Assembly: GCA_048465415.1 (NCBI GenBank) | Contig: DBFWLO010000009.1 | Span: forward strand, 1 to 64,000 | From: Scatosoma sp048465415 | Lineage (GTDB): Bacteria > Bacillota > Clostridia > Christensenellales > Borkfalkiaceae | Direction: 5' to 3' | DNA: 64,000 bases | Part shown: piece by piece, positions 25,722 to 34,833 of the stretch | How positions within the stretch are numbered: position 1 is the stretch's first letter | Layout: each line of letters begins with the position of its first letter | Translations under genes and position numbers: made by a program | Notes under the pieces: model-generated | Seen by the model: only the letters and a program-made list of their open reading frames with translations | Databases searched by the model: none | Told to the model about the DNA's origin: nothing

Positions 25722-25776
25722 AAAAAGAAAAGCACTATACTTTGCGGGAATTTTAAAATTCCGTAAAATATAGTGC
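25722..25776 (-). terminator. Terminator of the tRNA-Gln gene
   Basis: GCACTATA and TATAGTGC enclose an inner GGAATTTT/AAAATTCC stem, followed on the minus strand by TTTTCTTTTT. It begins 5 nt after the tRNA CCA end. Confidence 0.8.
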
Positions 25777-25780
25777 CTGA

Positions 25781-25855
25781 TGGCTGGGGTGGCTGGATTT
25801 GAACCAACGAATGACGGAGTCAGAGTCCGTTGCCTTACCGCTTGGCGACACCCCA
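25781..25855 (-). tRNA. tRNA-Gln (anticodon CUG)
   Basis: Seventy-five nucleotides including an encoded CCA. Acceptor TGGGGTG pairs with CACCCCA. The D arm is GCCAAGCGGTAAGGC. Anticodon stem ACGGA/TCCGT holds loop CTCTGAC, giving anticodon CTG for CAG codons. The T arm is GTTGG-TTCAAAT-CCAGC. All stems pair fully. It has its own promoter and terminator. Confidence 0.95.
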
Positions 25856-25887
25856 ATATTCAGATTGTCCTTGCTTTTACTTGTGTT

Positions 25888-25916
25888 ATTTTAGCAAAGT
25901 TTTTTGCTTTTGGCAA
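25888..25916 (-). promoter_or_regulatory. Promoter of the tRNA-Gln gene
   Basis: Minus strand TTGCCA (25916-25911) and TAAAAT (25893-25888) with a 17-nt spacer, about 33 nt before the mature tRNA end. Confidence 0.7.
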
Positions 25917-25997
25917 GCGTTTTTATATGCCTTTTTAAAATTTTTTTAAGTTCCCCGGTAAATTTCGCACACGGACTCTTTTTCCGCTCTTTTCCCC

Positions 25998-26045
25998 AAA
26001 AAACGAGCGCAAGAGCAGACTTTTTCAAAGAGACTTCTCTTGCGC
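25998..26045 (-). terminator. Terminator of the FucI/GH172 operon
   Basis: GCGCAAGAG and CTCTTGCGC form a perfect 9-bp stem, followed on the minus strand by TCGTTTTTT. It lies just after the GH172 stop at 26072. Confidence 0.85.
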
Positions 26046-26071
26046 GTTTCCTGCGGGACAGAAATTTATTT

Positions 26072-27151
26072 TCAGTGCTCCCTGCGCGCGGAGGCGTCGG
26101 GGAGAACGGGGAATTTTGCGTGCGGTTCCGTCTGATACCAAAAGGCGACGGACGCGACGTCCTCGGCGTTGTACTTATATTTTCCCCCCTGCGGCCAGCC
26201 GAGCGTCTGCACGGTCACTTTGATATTTTCCTTAAACCCGATGCCGTCCTGCATATGAAAGCGGTACATGCCGATCTTTTTCGGACCGAAGGAAGAATTC
26301 GTCTTAGCGAGCGGCACCCCCAAAAAGGGGGAATGAAAGGTTTGTTCCGGCTTGTCTCCGAGAACGCCGTAGCCGCCGAAATTCCAGGCCCCGCCGAAAT
26401 AATCCTCCGTGCCGTTATCCGCGATCGTAGGGTATTCCTCGTCCCCGTCGAGATAGAACTTGACTTCTCCTTCCCCCCACCAGCCCGAACTCAAAACCGT
26501 CCAGGCGAGATAGGTGCCCACATATACGCCTTTGCCGCGCACGCCGTCGAGGATCGTGTGCTCGGGAAACTCGCGGCTCGTCTGCGTACGGCGGTACTGC
26601 GCGTGAAAATAACCCGCTTCCGCCGGGACTTCCCGAAGCTGATAGAGAATTTTATAGGCCAGAATCTGCGTCGCCGTGTCGCTCTGATTTTCGATCTCGA
26701 TGCGCGCCCGCTTACGAAAAGGCATCGCCCAGTAAGCGTTGCAGCCCGTATGCGGCGCTACGACCACGGGCAGGGAATACACGTTATGCTTACAGCAATC
26801 GTGCCCCATACAAAAGAACGCGCCCAAAGGACATTCGACGGAAGGCTCTTCTTCCCCGTCCCAGTAAATCCGCAGCACGAGTTCCGAAAAGCGTTCTCTG
26901 TCAGAAGTCAAAAAGATTTGTTTGATGACCGCCGGGCCCGCTATATCCGCCAAAAGCACGGCGGCGCGGGGCGCGATACGGATAAAGGGCCGGACTTTCC
27001 AGCCTTTCTCTTTGGCGTTTTTGCTCCAATAGTTATCGGGCGATTCGGGATCGACCTCGGCGCGGCAGGCGCCGCCTTTTGCTCCGGTGGGATTCTCCGC
27101 GGAAATCATGCGCGTTTCCACGCCTATTTCGTAAGGCAATTTGTCGAGCAT
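26072..27151 (-). CDS. DUF2961 / GH172-family glycosidase, cytoplasmic
   Basis: The protein has 359 residues, starting MLDKLPYEIGVETRMIS, with no signal peptide. It has the family signature GEGEVKFYLDGDEEYPTI followed by NGTEDYFGGAW, plus SGWWGEGE and MYRFHMQD strands. GH172 enzymes (formerly DUF2961) include alpha-D-fructofuranosidases, difructose-anhydride-forming enzymes and D-arabinofuranosidases acting on mycobacterial arabinan. In this operon, with an L-fucose/D-arabinose isomerase, a kinase and a pentose-phosphate epimerase, D-arabinofuranoside hydrolysis inside the cell is the most economical reading. It is the last gene, 12 nt after the kinase. Confidence 0.85.
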   Translation of the reverse strand: MLDKLPYEIGVETRMISAENPTGAKGGACRAEVDPESPDNYWSKNAKEKGWKVRPFIRIAPRAAVLLADIAGPAVIKQIFLTSDRERFSELVLRIYWDGEEEPSVECPLGAFFCMGHDCCKHNVYSLPVVVAPHTGCNAYWAMPFRKRARIEIENQSDTATQILAYKILYQLREVPAEAGYFHAQYRRTQTSREFPEHTILDGVRGKGVYVGTYLAWTVLSSGWWGEGEVKFYLDGDEEYPTIADNGTEDYFGGAWNFGGYGVLGDKPEQTFHSPFLGVPLAKTNSSFGPKKIGMYRFHMQDGIGFKENIKVTVQTLGWPQGGKYKYNAEDVASVAFWYQTEPHAKFPVLPDASARREH

Positions 27152-27163
27152 ATTGTTTACTCC

Positions 27164-28084
27164 TTATAAATTCCATATTTCTTCGACTTCGCGGGCGGTG
27201 GGAATGGAAACGGCGGCGCCTCGTCTCGTCACCGTGATCGCCGAGCATTTGGCCGCGTACGCGATCGCCGTCTCTATCGTCTCTCCCCTACACAGCTTTG
27301 CGGCGAGCCCGCCGATAAACGTGTCGCCCGCCGAAGTCGGATCGACCGCTTCCGCCCGTTCGGCGGGGAAAAACTTTATCTTCCATTCCGCGGCGTAGAC
27401 GCAGCCGCGAGCGCCGAGCGTGACGATCGTTTCTTTCGGGCCCCTGCGCCGGAAATACTCTCCGACCGCCTGCGCGTCCGCTTGCGTCTCTATCCGTATC
27501 CCGGTATAGAACTCCGCCTCCGTCTCGTTGGGCACGATCAGATCGACGCGGGATAAAATTTCCGAACCGACCTTTGCGGCGGGCGCGGGATTGAGAATCA
27601 CGTACATACCCATTTCTTTGGCGGCGGCACAGCCGGCCGCCACCGCGTCGAGATTGATTTCGAGCTGAGTGACGAACAGATCACCCGCCGAAGCGTTTTC
27701 TTTCAGATATTTTACGACCTGCCCTGCGTCCACCTGCGCGTTGGCGCCGAGGTCTACCAATAAAAAATTGTCCTTCGCCTTTTCGTCCACGATGATCATG
27801 CAGGTGCCGCTTCCCACTCCCTTTCTGCGCCGCACGGCGTCCGTGACGATGCCGTAGTCCGCAAGAGAGCGTACCAGGTCTGCGCCGAACGCGTCCGTCC
27901 CTACCGCGCCCAGAAAATGACATTCGCAGCCGAGCTTGGCGCACGCCGCCGCCTGGTTGGCGCCTTTGCCGCCCTGTGTCGCGACAAAGCCGTGCCCCAC
28001 CACCGATTCGCCGAGCCTGGGCATTCGCCCGGCGTACATTGTCAGATCCATATTGATGCTGCCGAGAACAAACACTCTCCGCAT
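27164..28084 (-). CDS. PfkB/ribokinase-family sugar kinase
   Basis: The protein has 306 residues, starting MRRVFVLGSINMDL. It has GGKGANQAAACAKLG (substrate loop), and the anion-hole motif DPTSAGDTFIGG with the catalytic Asp; the family usually has D-T/P-T-G-A-G-D, so S replaces G. Overall it is closest to ribokinases by pattern. Placed between a large surface protein gene and the GH172 gene, and with an isomerase making ketopentoses, it could phosphorylate D-ribulose rather than D-ribose. Substrate is inferred. Confidence 0.88.
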   Translation of the reverse strand: MRRVFVLGSINMDLTMYAGRMPRLGESVVGHGFVATQGGKGANQAAACAKLGCECHFLGAVGTDAFGADLVRSLADYGIVTDAVRRRKGVGSGTCMIIVDEKAKDNFLLVDLGANAQVDAGQVVKYLKENASAGDLFVTQLEINLDAVAAGCAAAKEMGMYVILNPAPAAKVGSEILSRVDLIVPNETEAEFYTGIRIETQADAQAVGEYFRRRGPKETIVTLGARGCVYAAEWKIKFFPAERAEAVDPTSAGDTFIGGLAAKLCRGETIETAIAYAAKCSAITVTRRGAAVSIPTAREVEEIWNL

Positions 28085-28124
28085 ACCTGCCCCTCCCTTT
28101 TTATTCTTCGCCCTATAAACGCCG

Positions 28125-30464
28125 TCAATTTACTATTTCCAAAAGCACGACTTCGCGTTCCGCAAGCGTCAGATCGATCTTCGCCTTTCCTTTCTCCACG
28201 CGCGACAATTCTTTCTTTCCGTCCATTGTCGTGAGCGTGACCGTTCCCTTCTCTATTCCGTAATCGCGCAGAGCGTCGACGATGAATTTGAGCGGCACCC
28301 GGTTGTCCGTGACGTTGGCGAGGAAAATACCGATTTTACCGTCCTTGCGATAAGCGGCCGAGATCACGTCGTCGAAGCGCGCGTACCCTTCTTTTTTCTT
28401 CGTTCCCTCGAAGCGCGTCAGCGCGTATTCGTAGAGCATGCTCTCCGTACCCGTTTTAGGCGGTTTCACCATGTCGCCGTAGACGAGGTACCCGTTGCCG
28501 AACGTTTTGCGCATTTCGTAGAGATCACCGAGATACTCCATTCTCCCCGCCTCATAGTCGCCCGGTTCGAGATAATCCTTTTTCGTGAAAAATTCGTAGT
28601 TATATTCGGGAATACCGCCGTTCAAGACGGTGTACGCGGCGACGTAATAGTATCCGTCCCCCACGACGGGATCGGCGGTGAGAAATCCGTCCAGCCTTTT
28701 GGCGCCGTAAGCGCCGTAGACATAATCGAAGAGACTGACTTTCTCGCACTCTTCCTGTTCGAGGAGACTGCGGACTCGATCACTTTCCATCCAGCCGAGC
28801 TCCTCCGCGTTGGCGCGCGCCTGATAGAAATCTATGTAGGGCAGCATCTGCTCGAAAATCAGTTCCTGGCCGTAGATCCCGCCGTTGTTCTTTTGCGCCA
28901 GGTCGCGCGTCAGCCGCATCTGTTCCACGTAATCGGAAACGACATTGACGCGGGTGCCGTGCGCGTGCGCGGTGTTGAAACACTGTTTGGGGTGCACCGC
29001 CGCCACGCCCACGTCGTGATAGTAGCCGCTGACGCCGTACTTTTCAAAGTAAGACTGTTCCTTTTCCAAAAACCGATCGAGATAGTCGCGGGAGGAAGCG
29101 CACTCGTAAAAGTATAAAACTCCGTTGACGTTGTAGATCGTTGAAGAGGTATCGGCGGCAAAGGTCCTGACGGCGGTCTGCCACTCGGCGGGATTGGCGT
29201 TTGCCGAGGCGACGGAATGAAAATCGGGGAACTCGAAAAAGACGAAATAATCTTTATTTTCCCGCGATAAATTCAACAGTTTATCCGTATAATAATCCGG
29301 GTTACCGAAGGCGACGTTGAGAATCCTGCCGCCCTTTAAACTCCCTTTCGTCGTCTCGTAGAGCGCTTTTTGCTTCGCCTCCGTGTACTCGCCGGTATAG
29401 GGGAAACAGAAATTGCACATCGCTATGTCTTCGTAGAAAGTTTTATCGACGTCGGCGCGCTCGGAAAGTTTGCCTTTTTTCGTCGCCCAGTCCTGTGTAA
29501 GCGCCCAGGCTTTATACTTTTCCGCCGATTCGTACCATACGCCTTTGGTGAGGTTGCCGATGGAGACGTCGTAATCGAAGGAATAGTGCTTCTTTCCCAC
29601 GTCGTCGAGATAATGATAGATCGACGAGCGGATTTTGCCGTTTTGTCCCGTGAAGGTGAAACTCTTGATCGTATCCCCGCCGTCGCGCGTCAGAAACTGA
29701 AAACCGCCGATCCCCTCCGAAAAATAGCTCTGGAACTGCATGGGGTATTCCCAGCCCGACGGATAGAGTCCGTAATTCTTGGTGATCCCCGGAAAATCCC
29801 CGTTAAAATTTTCGATCGGGTTATGGAACAGGTATCCCGTCGTAAACGGACTGAGAAAATAGTCCGTCTCTTTTTTATAGAGCGTGTCGATATTGTTGAT
29901 GATCGGATATTCGACGTTGTAGACGCAGGCGGAGGGAACGCCGTCCTTCGTTTGCAGGACGTTATTCTCTACGGCGAGCCGGAACACGATTTCGTTCGCG
30001 CCCTCGCTCAATCCCACGGTAGCGTTCACCGCCACGCCGTCGCCGTACGTCCATTTCATTCTCACCGCCTTCCGGCTCTGGGAATTTTCCGCAACGGCGT
30101 ACTCGAACGAAATATAATTCGTATCGGAGACCTCGTAACCGCTGCGAATGCGGTTGATACGCACCGGTACGGCGTCGCCCGTTTTAGTCAGATACACCTT
30201 GCTTTCCTTGTTGACGAGCTCGGAGACCGCGCCGTTTTTGCGTGCGAGCACGATACGGATATTTTCGTTTTCGAGAATGATTTTATCCGCGCTCTCTTCG
30301 AGGTACAAGGCGTCGATCCCGCCCACGTCGCGGTCGGCGAGCGGATTCGTATACTTTTCCTCGTAGTACCCGCCGTCGTCCTCCGTAGCGCACCCGCTGC
30401 CCGCGAGCGACACGGCGGCGGTCAGAGTCAACGCCGAAAGTTTATAAATCTTCTTTCCGTTCAT
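28125..30464 (-). CDS. Large DUF6259-like putative glycoside hydrolase, lipoprotein
   Basis: The protein has 779 residues. Signal MNGKKIYKLSALTLTAAV with lipobox SLAGSGC. A beta-rich N-terminal domain (about residues 50-330, with IRIVLARKNGAVSELVN and SGWEYPMQFQSYFSEG) precedes an apparent TIM-barrel-like region including YFVFFEFPDFHS, VSGYYHDVGVAAVHPKQC and IYGQELIFEQMLPYID, where Asp, His and Glu could be catalytic. A small beta C-terminal domain follows. The plan matches DUF6259-type proteins, which lack a well-defined activity to my knowledge. It likely acts on the extracellular polymer before import. The start overlaps the epimerase gene by 23 nt. Confidence 0.65.
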   Translation of the reverse strand: MNGKKIYKLSALTLTAAVSLAGSGCATEDDGGYYEEKYTNPLADRDVGGIDALYLEESADKIILENENIRIVLARKNGAVSELVNKESKVYLTKTGDAVPVRINRIRSGYEVSDTNYISFEYAVAENSQSRKAVRMKWTYGDGVAVNATVGLSEGANEIVFRLAVENNVLQTKDGVPSACVYNVEYPIINNIDTLYKKETDYFLSPFTTGYLFHNPIENFNGDFPGITKNYGLYPSGWEYPMQFQSYFSEGIGGFQFLTRDGGDTIKSFTFTGQNGKIRSSIYHYLDDVGKKHYSFDYDVSIGNLTKGVWYESAEKYKAWALTQDWATKKGKLSERADVDKTFYEDIAMCNFCFPYTGEYTEAKQKALYETTKGSLKGGRILNVAFGNPDYYTDKLLNLSRENKDYFVFFEFPDFHSVASANANPAEWQTAVRTFAADTSSTIYNVNGVLYFYECASSRDYLDRFLEKEQSYFEKYGVSGYYHDVGVAAVHPKQCFNTAHAHGTRVNVVSDYVEQMRLTRDLAQKNNGGIYGQELIFEQMLPYIDFYQARANAEELGWMESDRVRSLLEQEECEKVSLFDYVYGAYGAKRLDGFLTADPVVGDGYYYVAAYTVLNGGIPEYNYEFFTKKDYLEPGDYEAGRMEYLGDLYEMRKTFGNGYLVYGDMVKPPKTGTESMLYEYALTRFEGTKKKEGYARFDDVISAAYRKDGKIGIFLANVTDNRVPLKFIVDALRDYGIEKGTVTLTTMDGKKELSRVEKGKAKIDLTLAEREVVLLEIVN

Positions 30465-31146
30465 CTTCTTCCTCCCCTTTGCGGATATATTCTCTGAGTT
30501 CCGTCATTCCTTCCCCGATCGTCGCTCCGCGGCGGAAGACGCTGCTCGTCCCCGCGACGAACAGGTCCGCGCCCGCTCTGCGCATGCGCCGCGCGTGGTC
30601 GGGACTCACGTTGCCGTCCACTTCCACGATCGTGTCCTTACGGCCGAGCGAGTCGAATTTTGCGCGCACGGCGCGAATTTTCTTTATCCCCGCTTCGATG
30701 AGTTTCTGGCCGGCGAATCCGGGATTGACGGTCATCACGAGTACGGCGTCTATTTCCTCCGCGACCGCATCCAGGGCGGAAACGGAGGTGGCAGGGTTGA
30801 GCGCAACGCCCGCGAGCGCGCCGCGGCTTTCAATCGCTTGCAGCGCTTTATAGAGGTGCGGCGTACTTTCTATATGGACGCTGACGAGGTCGCCGGGGCG
30901 GATATCGAACCAATCGAGCTTATTTTCGGGCGTCTCGACCATGAAATGCCAATCGAAAGGCAGAGAAGTCGCCGCGCGCATGGCGCGGATCAGTCCGTCG
31001 AACATCATCAGATTGGGCACGAAATGTCCGTCCATGACGTCGAGGTGCAGATAGTCCGCGCCAGCCTGTTCGAGTTCCGCCAACTGCGCTTTGACATTTA
31101 AAAAGTCCGCGCACATCATCGACGGAGAAATTTTCGCTTTCAGCAT
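30442..31146 (-). CDS. rpe: Ribulose-phosphate 3-epimerase family protein
   Basis: The protein has 234 residues, starting MLKAKISPSMMCADF. TIM-barrel motifs: LHLDVMDGHFVPN (metal His and Asp), DWHFMVETPE, VNPGFAGQ and EVDGNV. It may be a true Rpe or an AlsE-like hexulose-6-phosphate epimerase; the two are hard to separate by eye. In this operon the ribulose-5-phosphate to xylulose-5-phosphate step is the natural role, feeding the pentose phosphate pathway. It lies between the isomerase and the DUF6259-like gene, and its charged C-terminal tail (GEEEDERKEDL) overlaps the latter. Confidence 0.85.
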   Translation of the reverse strand: MLKAKISPSMMCADFLNVKAQLAELEQAGADYLHLDVMDGHFVPNLMMFDGLIRAMRAATSLPFDWHFMVETPENKLDWFDIRPGDLVSVHIESTPHLYKALQAIESRGALAGVALNPATSVSALDAVAEEIDAVLVMTVNPGFAGQKLIEAGIKKIRAVRAKFDSLGRKDTIVEVDGNVSPDHARRMRRAGADLFVAGTSSVFRRGATIGEGMTELREYIRKGEEEDERKEDL

Positions 31147-31163
31147 TGTTTATCTCCCTTATG

Positions 31164-32921
31164 TTACCGGTACAAGGGTCCGAACGCGGCGCACGCCCGA
31201 TAGTCCGCGCCCTCCGCGTCGTCGGTGCCGTACGCGCCCCAAACATGGGGCCGGAAGATCCGTTCCGCGGGGACGTTGTGCATGCTTACGGGGATACGGA
31301 GCATAGAGGCGAGGGTAATCAGATCTCCGCCGACGTGACCGTAGGTGAAGCAGCCGTGATTGGCGCCCCAGTTCGCCATGACGTCGTAGACGCTTCTGAA
31401 CGCGCCGCGGCCGGTGAGCGTGGGCACGAAAAAGGTGGACGGCCAGGCGGGATCGGTACGGTTTTCGATCTTCGCGAGCAGATCGTCGTCGAGATCGACC
31501 GTATACCCTTCCGCGAGCTGCAAGACGGGACCGAGACCTTTGACGCGGTTGAGCCGCGCAAAAGTGACGGGCATTTCTGCGCGCGTCACGAAATGGGAAC
31601 TGAATCCGCCGCCGCGGAAATATTCGAGATTGGCCGGCGGCCATTCCGTCGCTTTAAGCGAAGCGGCGATCTCCGCTTCTTCGATCTCCCACCACGGCTT
31701 CATCGCAGGCTCGCCGTTTTTTAACATAACGCCCGCGCCGTCGAGCGCCGCCGCGCCGCTGTTGTTGAGATGGATAAACCCGTTCGCCGCGCGTCCCGCC
31801 AATCTGCCGCCGATCCTTTTCACCGCTTCGGGGCTCCAATACGTCCTCACGTCCGCAAATACGCTCGCTTGGTTGGTGAGCAGGTGTTGAAGGAGCATAG
31901 TCATACCGTTGAGGGTATCGTTTTCGGTCGCAAATATGTACGGCGCGCGCGGTCCGGCCCAATCGAAGGAAGAATTGAGAATACTTTCGGCAAAATCCGC
32001 GTTGGGCATGAAATCCGTCCACTGCCTTTGTCCCTGGAATCCCGCCACGATCGCGTTGCGCCCGAAACTTTCCTCGCGGAAGCCCATTTTTTCGAGCGCG
32101 GGATTGCCGCGCATTAAATCCTTGAAGATGAGCGCCATCTTCACGCACGTTTCCCAGTCCGCGTCCTTCCGCGCCCGCGTGTGCCGGACGGAAGGCCCAT
32201 TGTAGTATTCTTTGCCCTCCCGGATATTCTCCCGCACCCAGAGCGTCGCCTTCTCGTATTCCTTTGCATCGTAAATATTTTTTTGCAGCCGCCTTTGCAC
32301 TTCGCTCATATCCACCCATTCCGCATGCATGCCGAAATAATCTTTGAGGAGGTTGGGTTCGAGGAAACTGCCGGCGATCCCCATCGCCACGCCGCCGATC
32401 GAAAGATAGCTCTTCTCCCGCATCTCCCCCACGGCGAGCGCGCAGCGCGCAAAAGCGAGTATTTTCTCCGCCACGTCGCCCGGGATCTCGTCGTCGCCCA
32501 AATCCTGTACGTTCTGTCCGTAAACGGAGAACGCGGGCAGACCATACTCCGCGTATCCGCTCATCGCGCAGGCGAGATAGACCGCGCCCGGACGCTCCGT
32601 ACCGTTGAAGCCCCATACCGCTTTGATCGTGTGGGGGCTGAAATCGAGCGTCTCCGTGCCGTAACAGAATACGGGCGTGACGCTGAGCGTCGCGACTACG
32701 TTCTGAACGGAAAATTCCGCGTCCACTTTCGCCGCCTCCGCGCGGCAGCTGATCGACGTGGAACCGATCAGACACTCTACGGGTTTCCCGTCCGTGCCGT
32801 AGACGCGGGACTCGATGAGCCGTTTTGCGGCCAGAGCCATATTTGCCGTCTTTGTTTCCAGTTGTTCCCGTACCGTTCCCCGCCCGTCGATAATGGGACG
32901 GATCCCTATTTTTATACGCAT
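31164..32921 (-). CDS. fucI: L-fucose / D-arabinose isomerase
   Basis: The protein has 585 residues from the ATG at 32921 (MRIKIGIRPIIDGRG), with an AAGGAA-type site upstream; twelve further upstream codons have no better site. It matches FucI throughout: N-terminal KIGIRPIIDGR, WGFNGTERPGAVYLA, ATENDTLNGMTMLLQHLLTN (metal-binding Glu region), and C-terminal WGANHGCFTYGHVGGDLI with the metal His. The enzyme interconverts L-fucose/L-fuculose and D-arabinose/D-ribulose. No fuculose-1-phosphate aldolase or fuculokinase is nearby, while a kinase and a pentose-phosphate epimerase are, which favours D-arabinose. Confidence 0.92.
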   Translation of the reverse strand: MRIKIGIRPIIDGRGTVREQLETKTANMALAAKRLIESRVYGTDGKPVECLIGSTSISCRAEAAKVDAEFSVQNVVATLSVTPVFCYGTETLDFSPHTIKAVWGFNGTERPGAVYLACAMSGYAEYGLPAFSVYGQNVQDLGDDEIPGDVAEKILAFARCALAVGEMREKSYLSIGGVAMGIAGSFLEPNLLKDYFGMHAEWVDMSEVQRRLQKNIYDAKEYEKATLWVRENIREGKEYYNGPSVRHTRARKDADWETCVKMALIFKDLMRGNPALEKMGFREESFGRNAIVAGFQGQRQWTDFMPNADFAESILNSSFDWAGPRAPYIFATENDTLNGMTMLLQHLLTNQASVFADVRTYWSPEAVKRIGGRLAGRAANGFIHLNNSGAAALDGAGVMLKNGEPAMKPWWEIEEAEIAASLKATEWPPANLEYFRGGGFSSHFVTRAEMPVTFARLNRVKGLGPVLQLAEGYTVDLDDDLLAKIENRTDPAWPSTFFVPTLTGRGAFRSVYDVMANWGANHGCFTYGHVGGDLITLASMLRIPVSMHNVPAERIFRPHVWGAYGTDDAEGADYRACAAFGPLYR

Positions 32922-32967
32922 GATAAATTCCTTTTCTCCTTGTTTCCCGGCCCGCAAACGCCGAAGT

Positions 32968-33864
32968 TTATTTAAGTCCGGTGATCGCGATCCCCGCGAT
33001 GATTTTCTTCTGAAACACGGCGAACACGCCGATGGGAATGATAATGGAAATCAAGGTCGCCGCAATGACGACGCCGTAACCGTGCCTCGCCACGAGACTG
33101 CTTTCCATGAGTTTGATGATCTGCATGACCTGCGTCAGGTTCACGTTGTCGTTGATCGTGAGCACCGGCCAGATATAGCTGTTGTAGTTTCCCATAAAAC
33201 ACCCGATCCCGAGCACGACCAAAGGCGTGGCGCTGATGGGAAAAGCGATTTTCAAAAAACTTTTGAATCTCGAACAGCCGTCGATGGCGGCCGCCTCTTC
33301 CACGCTGACCGGAAAACCGAGATAGAACTGCCGGAAAAAGAAGATCTGATAGCTGTTCGCCGCCGCCGGCAAAATGAGCACCCAAGGGGTATTGATCATG
33401 CCCAGGGAAGAGACGACCTTGATAGAGGTGAGCTGAATCGTAATTCCCGGCACGAACATGGAGACGATGAAATAGATCCATAAAATATTCCGGCCTCTAA
33501 ACTCGATACGCGCGAACGCGTAGCCGGCGAGGATATTCACCGTCAACGCAAGCACCGTCGCGGCGACGGAGACAAGCGTGGTGACGACTAAACTTCGCAC
33601 ATAGCTGTATCCGTTGAGATTCATCTGAAAAACCGCGGAAAAATTGTCGAGCGTCGCCTTTTGAGGGAAGAAATGATTGGGCAGGGCAAACAGCTCTCCC
33701 CGAGGTTTGAAAGCGGACGGCACGATCCAGATGATGGGAAAGAGAATGAGGAACGCGACGAGAGCGGCGACGAGCACGGACAAGCCTTTGAAAAAACATT
33801 TTTTGATCTTCGCGCCGTTTTTCCCCCCTATGCTCTTTACAAAAACAGAGTTTGTTTTATCCAC
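32968..33864 (-). CDS. Sugar ABC transporter permease (CUT1, MalG-like)
   Basis: The protein has 298 residues from a GTG at 33864, with GGAGG 9 nt upstream; the longer ATG frame begins inside the previous permease gene. Six membrane segments. EAA loop EEAAAIDGCSRFKSFLKIAFP. It pairs with the permease at 33866 and the binding protein at 34834. No ATPase gene is encoded, as in the first sugar operon. Confidence 0.9.
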   Translation of the reverse strand: MDKTNSVFVKSIGGKNGAKIKKCFFKGLSVLVAALVAFLILFPIIWIVPSAFKPRGELFALPNHFFPQKATLDNFSAVFQMNLNGYSYVRSLVVTTLVSVAATVLALTVNILAGYAFARIEFRGRNILWIYFIVSMFVPGITIQLTSIKVVSSLGMINTPWVLILPAAANSYQIFFFRQFYLGFPVSVEEAAAIDGCSRFKSFLKIAFPISATPLVVLGIGCFMGNYNSYIWPVLTINDNVNLTQVMQIIKLMESSLVARHGYGVVIAATLISIIIPIGVFAVFQKKIIAGIAITGLK

Positions 33865-33865
33865 G

Positions 33866-34774
33866 TCAGTCCGCCTCCGATTTTTTAGAACGTATGAGCA
33901 GGAACACAACGCCGTTGATGGCGACGATGAGCAGCATCACGAGCAGAGCGCCCGCGATGGTCACGTTCGGCGTACGGCTCGAATCGCGAAAGCTCGCGAA
34001 GAGAAAAAGCGCGGGCGTGATCGTCTGATTGTCCGGCCCGCCGCCCGTAATCAGATAGGGAATATCGAGCATCTGCATGTACCCGGTCACGAGATTGACG
34101 AGCATGAGCACAAAATAGTTGCGCATACAGGGGATCGTGATGTGAAAGACAAGATGCAGCTTCCCCGCCCCGTCCAGCCGCGCCGCTTCGTAATAGGATT
34201 TCGGTATATCCAAAAGCCCCGCGAGCATGACGAGCGTATTGTAGCCCAGCCCGCCCCAAAGCGTCGGCACGATGATGCACACGTACGGCCAGAAACCTTC
34301 TTTGGTGAGAGCGATCGGTTTAAGGCCGAGTTTTAAAAGAAGCGAAGTGATGAGCCCGCCCCCGTAATTCATCAAAAAGGTGTAAATGATCGCCGTGACG
34401 ACGCCCGAAATGATACAGGGAATATAGACGAGAATCTTCACGGCGTTTCCAAACCGCCGGGGCAGTTTCACAAGCAGATGCGCGAAGAGGAAAGAAAGCA
34501 CCATCATCGCGATCACGCAGATTCCGCCGATGAGGAATACGTTGCGGAAAGATTTGACAAACGTGGCGTCGGAAAGCACTTTCACGAAATTATCCATTCC
34601 CGCAAACAGCTTAGTGTTGTAGTCCCGGAAACTTCTGACGATCGCCATGAGGAGCGGAATCGTTCCGAAGGTACAGAGAATGCAGAACGCCGGCAGAATC
34701 ATCAGTACCGCCGTTTTCCATTCCCGATAGCGGAATTTGTCGGACGGTCTGAATGCAAAATCGCGTATTTTCAT
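33866..34774 (-). CDS. Sugar ABC transporter permease (CUT1, MalF-like)
   Basis: The protein has 302 residues, starting MKIRDFAFRPSDKFRY. Membrane segments start near residue 22. EAA loop YEAARLDGAGKLHLVFHITIP. It lies 59 nt after the binding-protein gene, with an intervening hairpin, and 1 nt before the GTG of the next permease. Confidence 0.92.
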   Translation of the reverse strand: MKIRDFAFRPSDKFRYREWKTAVLMILPAFCILCTFGTIPLLMAIVRSFRDYNTKLFAGMDNFVKVLSDATFVKSFRNVFLIGGICVIAMMVLSFLFAHLLVKLPRRFGNAVKILVYIPCIISGVVTAIIYTFLMNYGGGLITSLLLKLGLKPIALTKEGFWPYVCIIVPTLWGGLGYNTLVMLAGLLDIPKSYYEAARLDGAGKLHLVFHITIPCMRNYFVLMLVNLVTGYMQMLDIPYLITGGGPDNQTITPALFLFASFRDSSRTPNVTIAGALLVMLLIVAINGVVFLLIRSKKSEAD

Positions 34775-34800
34775 TTTCTTCCCCTCCCTGTTCGAGCGGC

Positions 34801-34821
34801 CCCGCCGCCTACGGCGACGGG
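34801..34821. other. Hairpin between binding-protein and permease genes
   Basis: CCCGCCGCC and GGCGACGGG form a 9-bp stem (one G-U type mismatch on the RNA) with a 3-nt loop and no T-tract. Such structures often protect the binding-protein mRNA and raise its level over the permeases. Confidence 0.6.
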
Positions 34822-34833
34822 AACCGATTCTTT

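Noticed and set aside
25781..25855. tRNA-Gln as an integration site
   Set aside because: No duplicated tRNA 3' end or integrase nearby; neighbours on both sides are catabolic operons.
25904..27169. A 421-codon plus-strand frame over the GH172 gene
   Set aside because: Antisense to a well-supported family protein and covering its terminator; composition effect only.
31164..32921. Isomerase as evidence of L-fucose catabolism
   Set aside because: Kept as an alternative only, because fuculokinase and fuculose-phosphate aldolase genes are missing from the operon.
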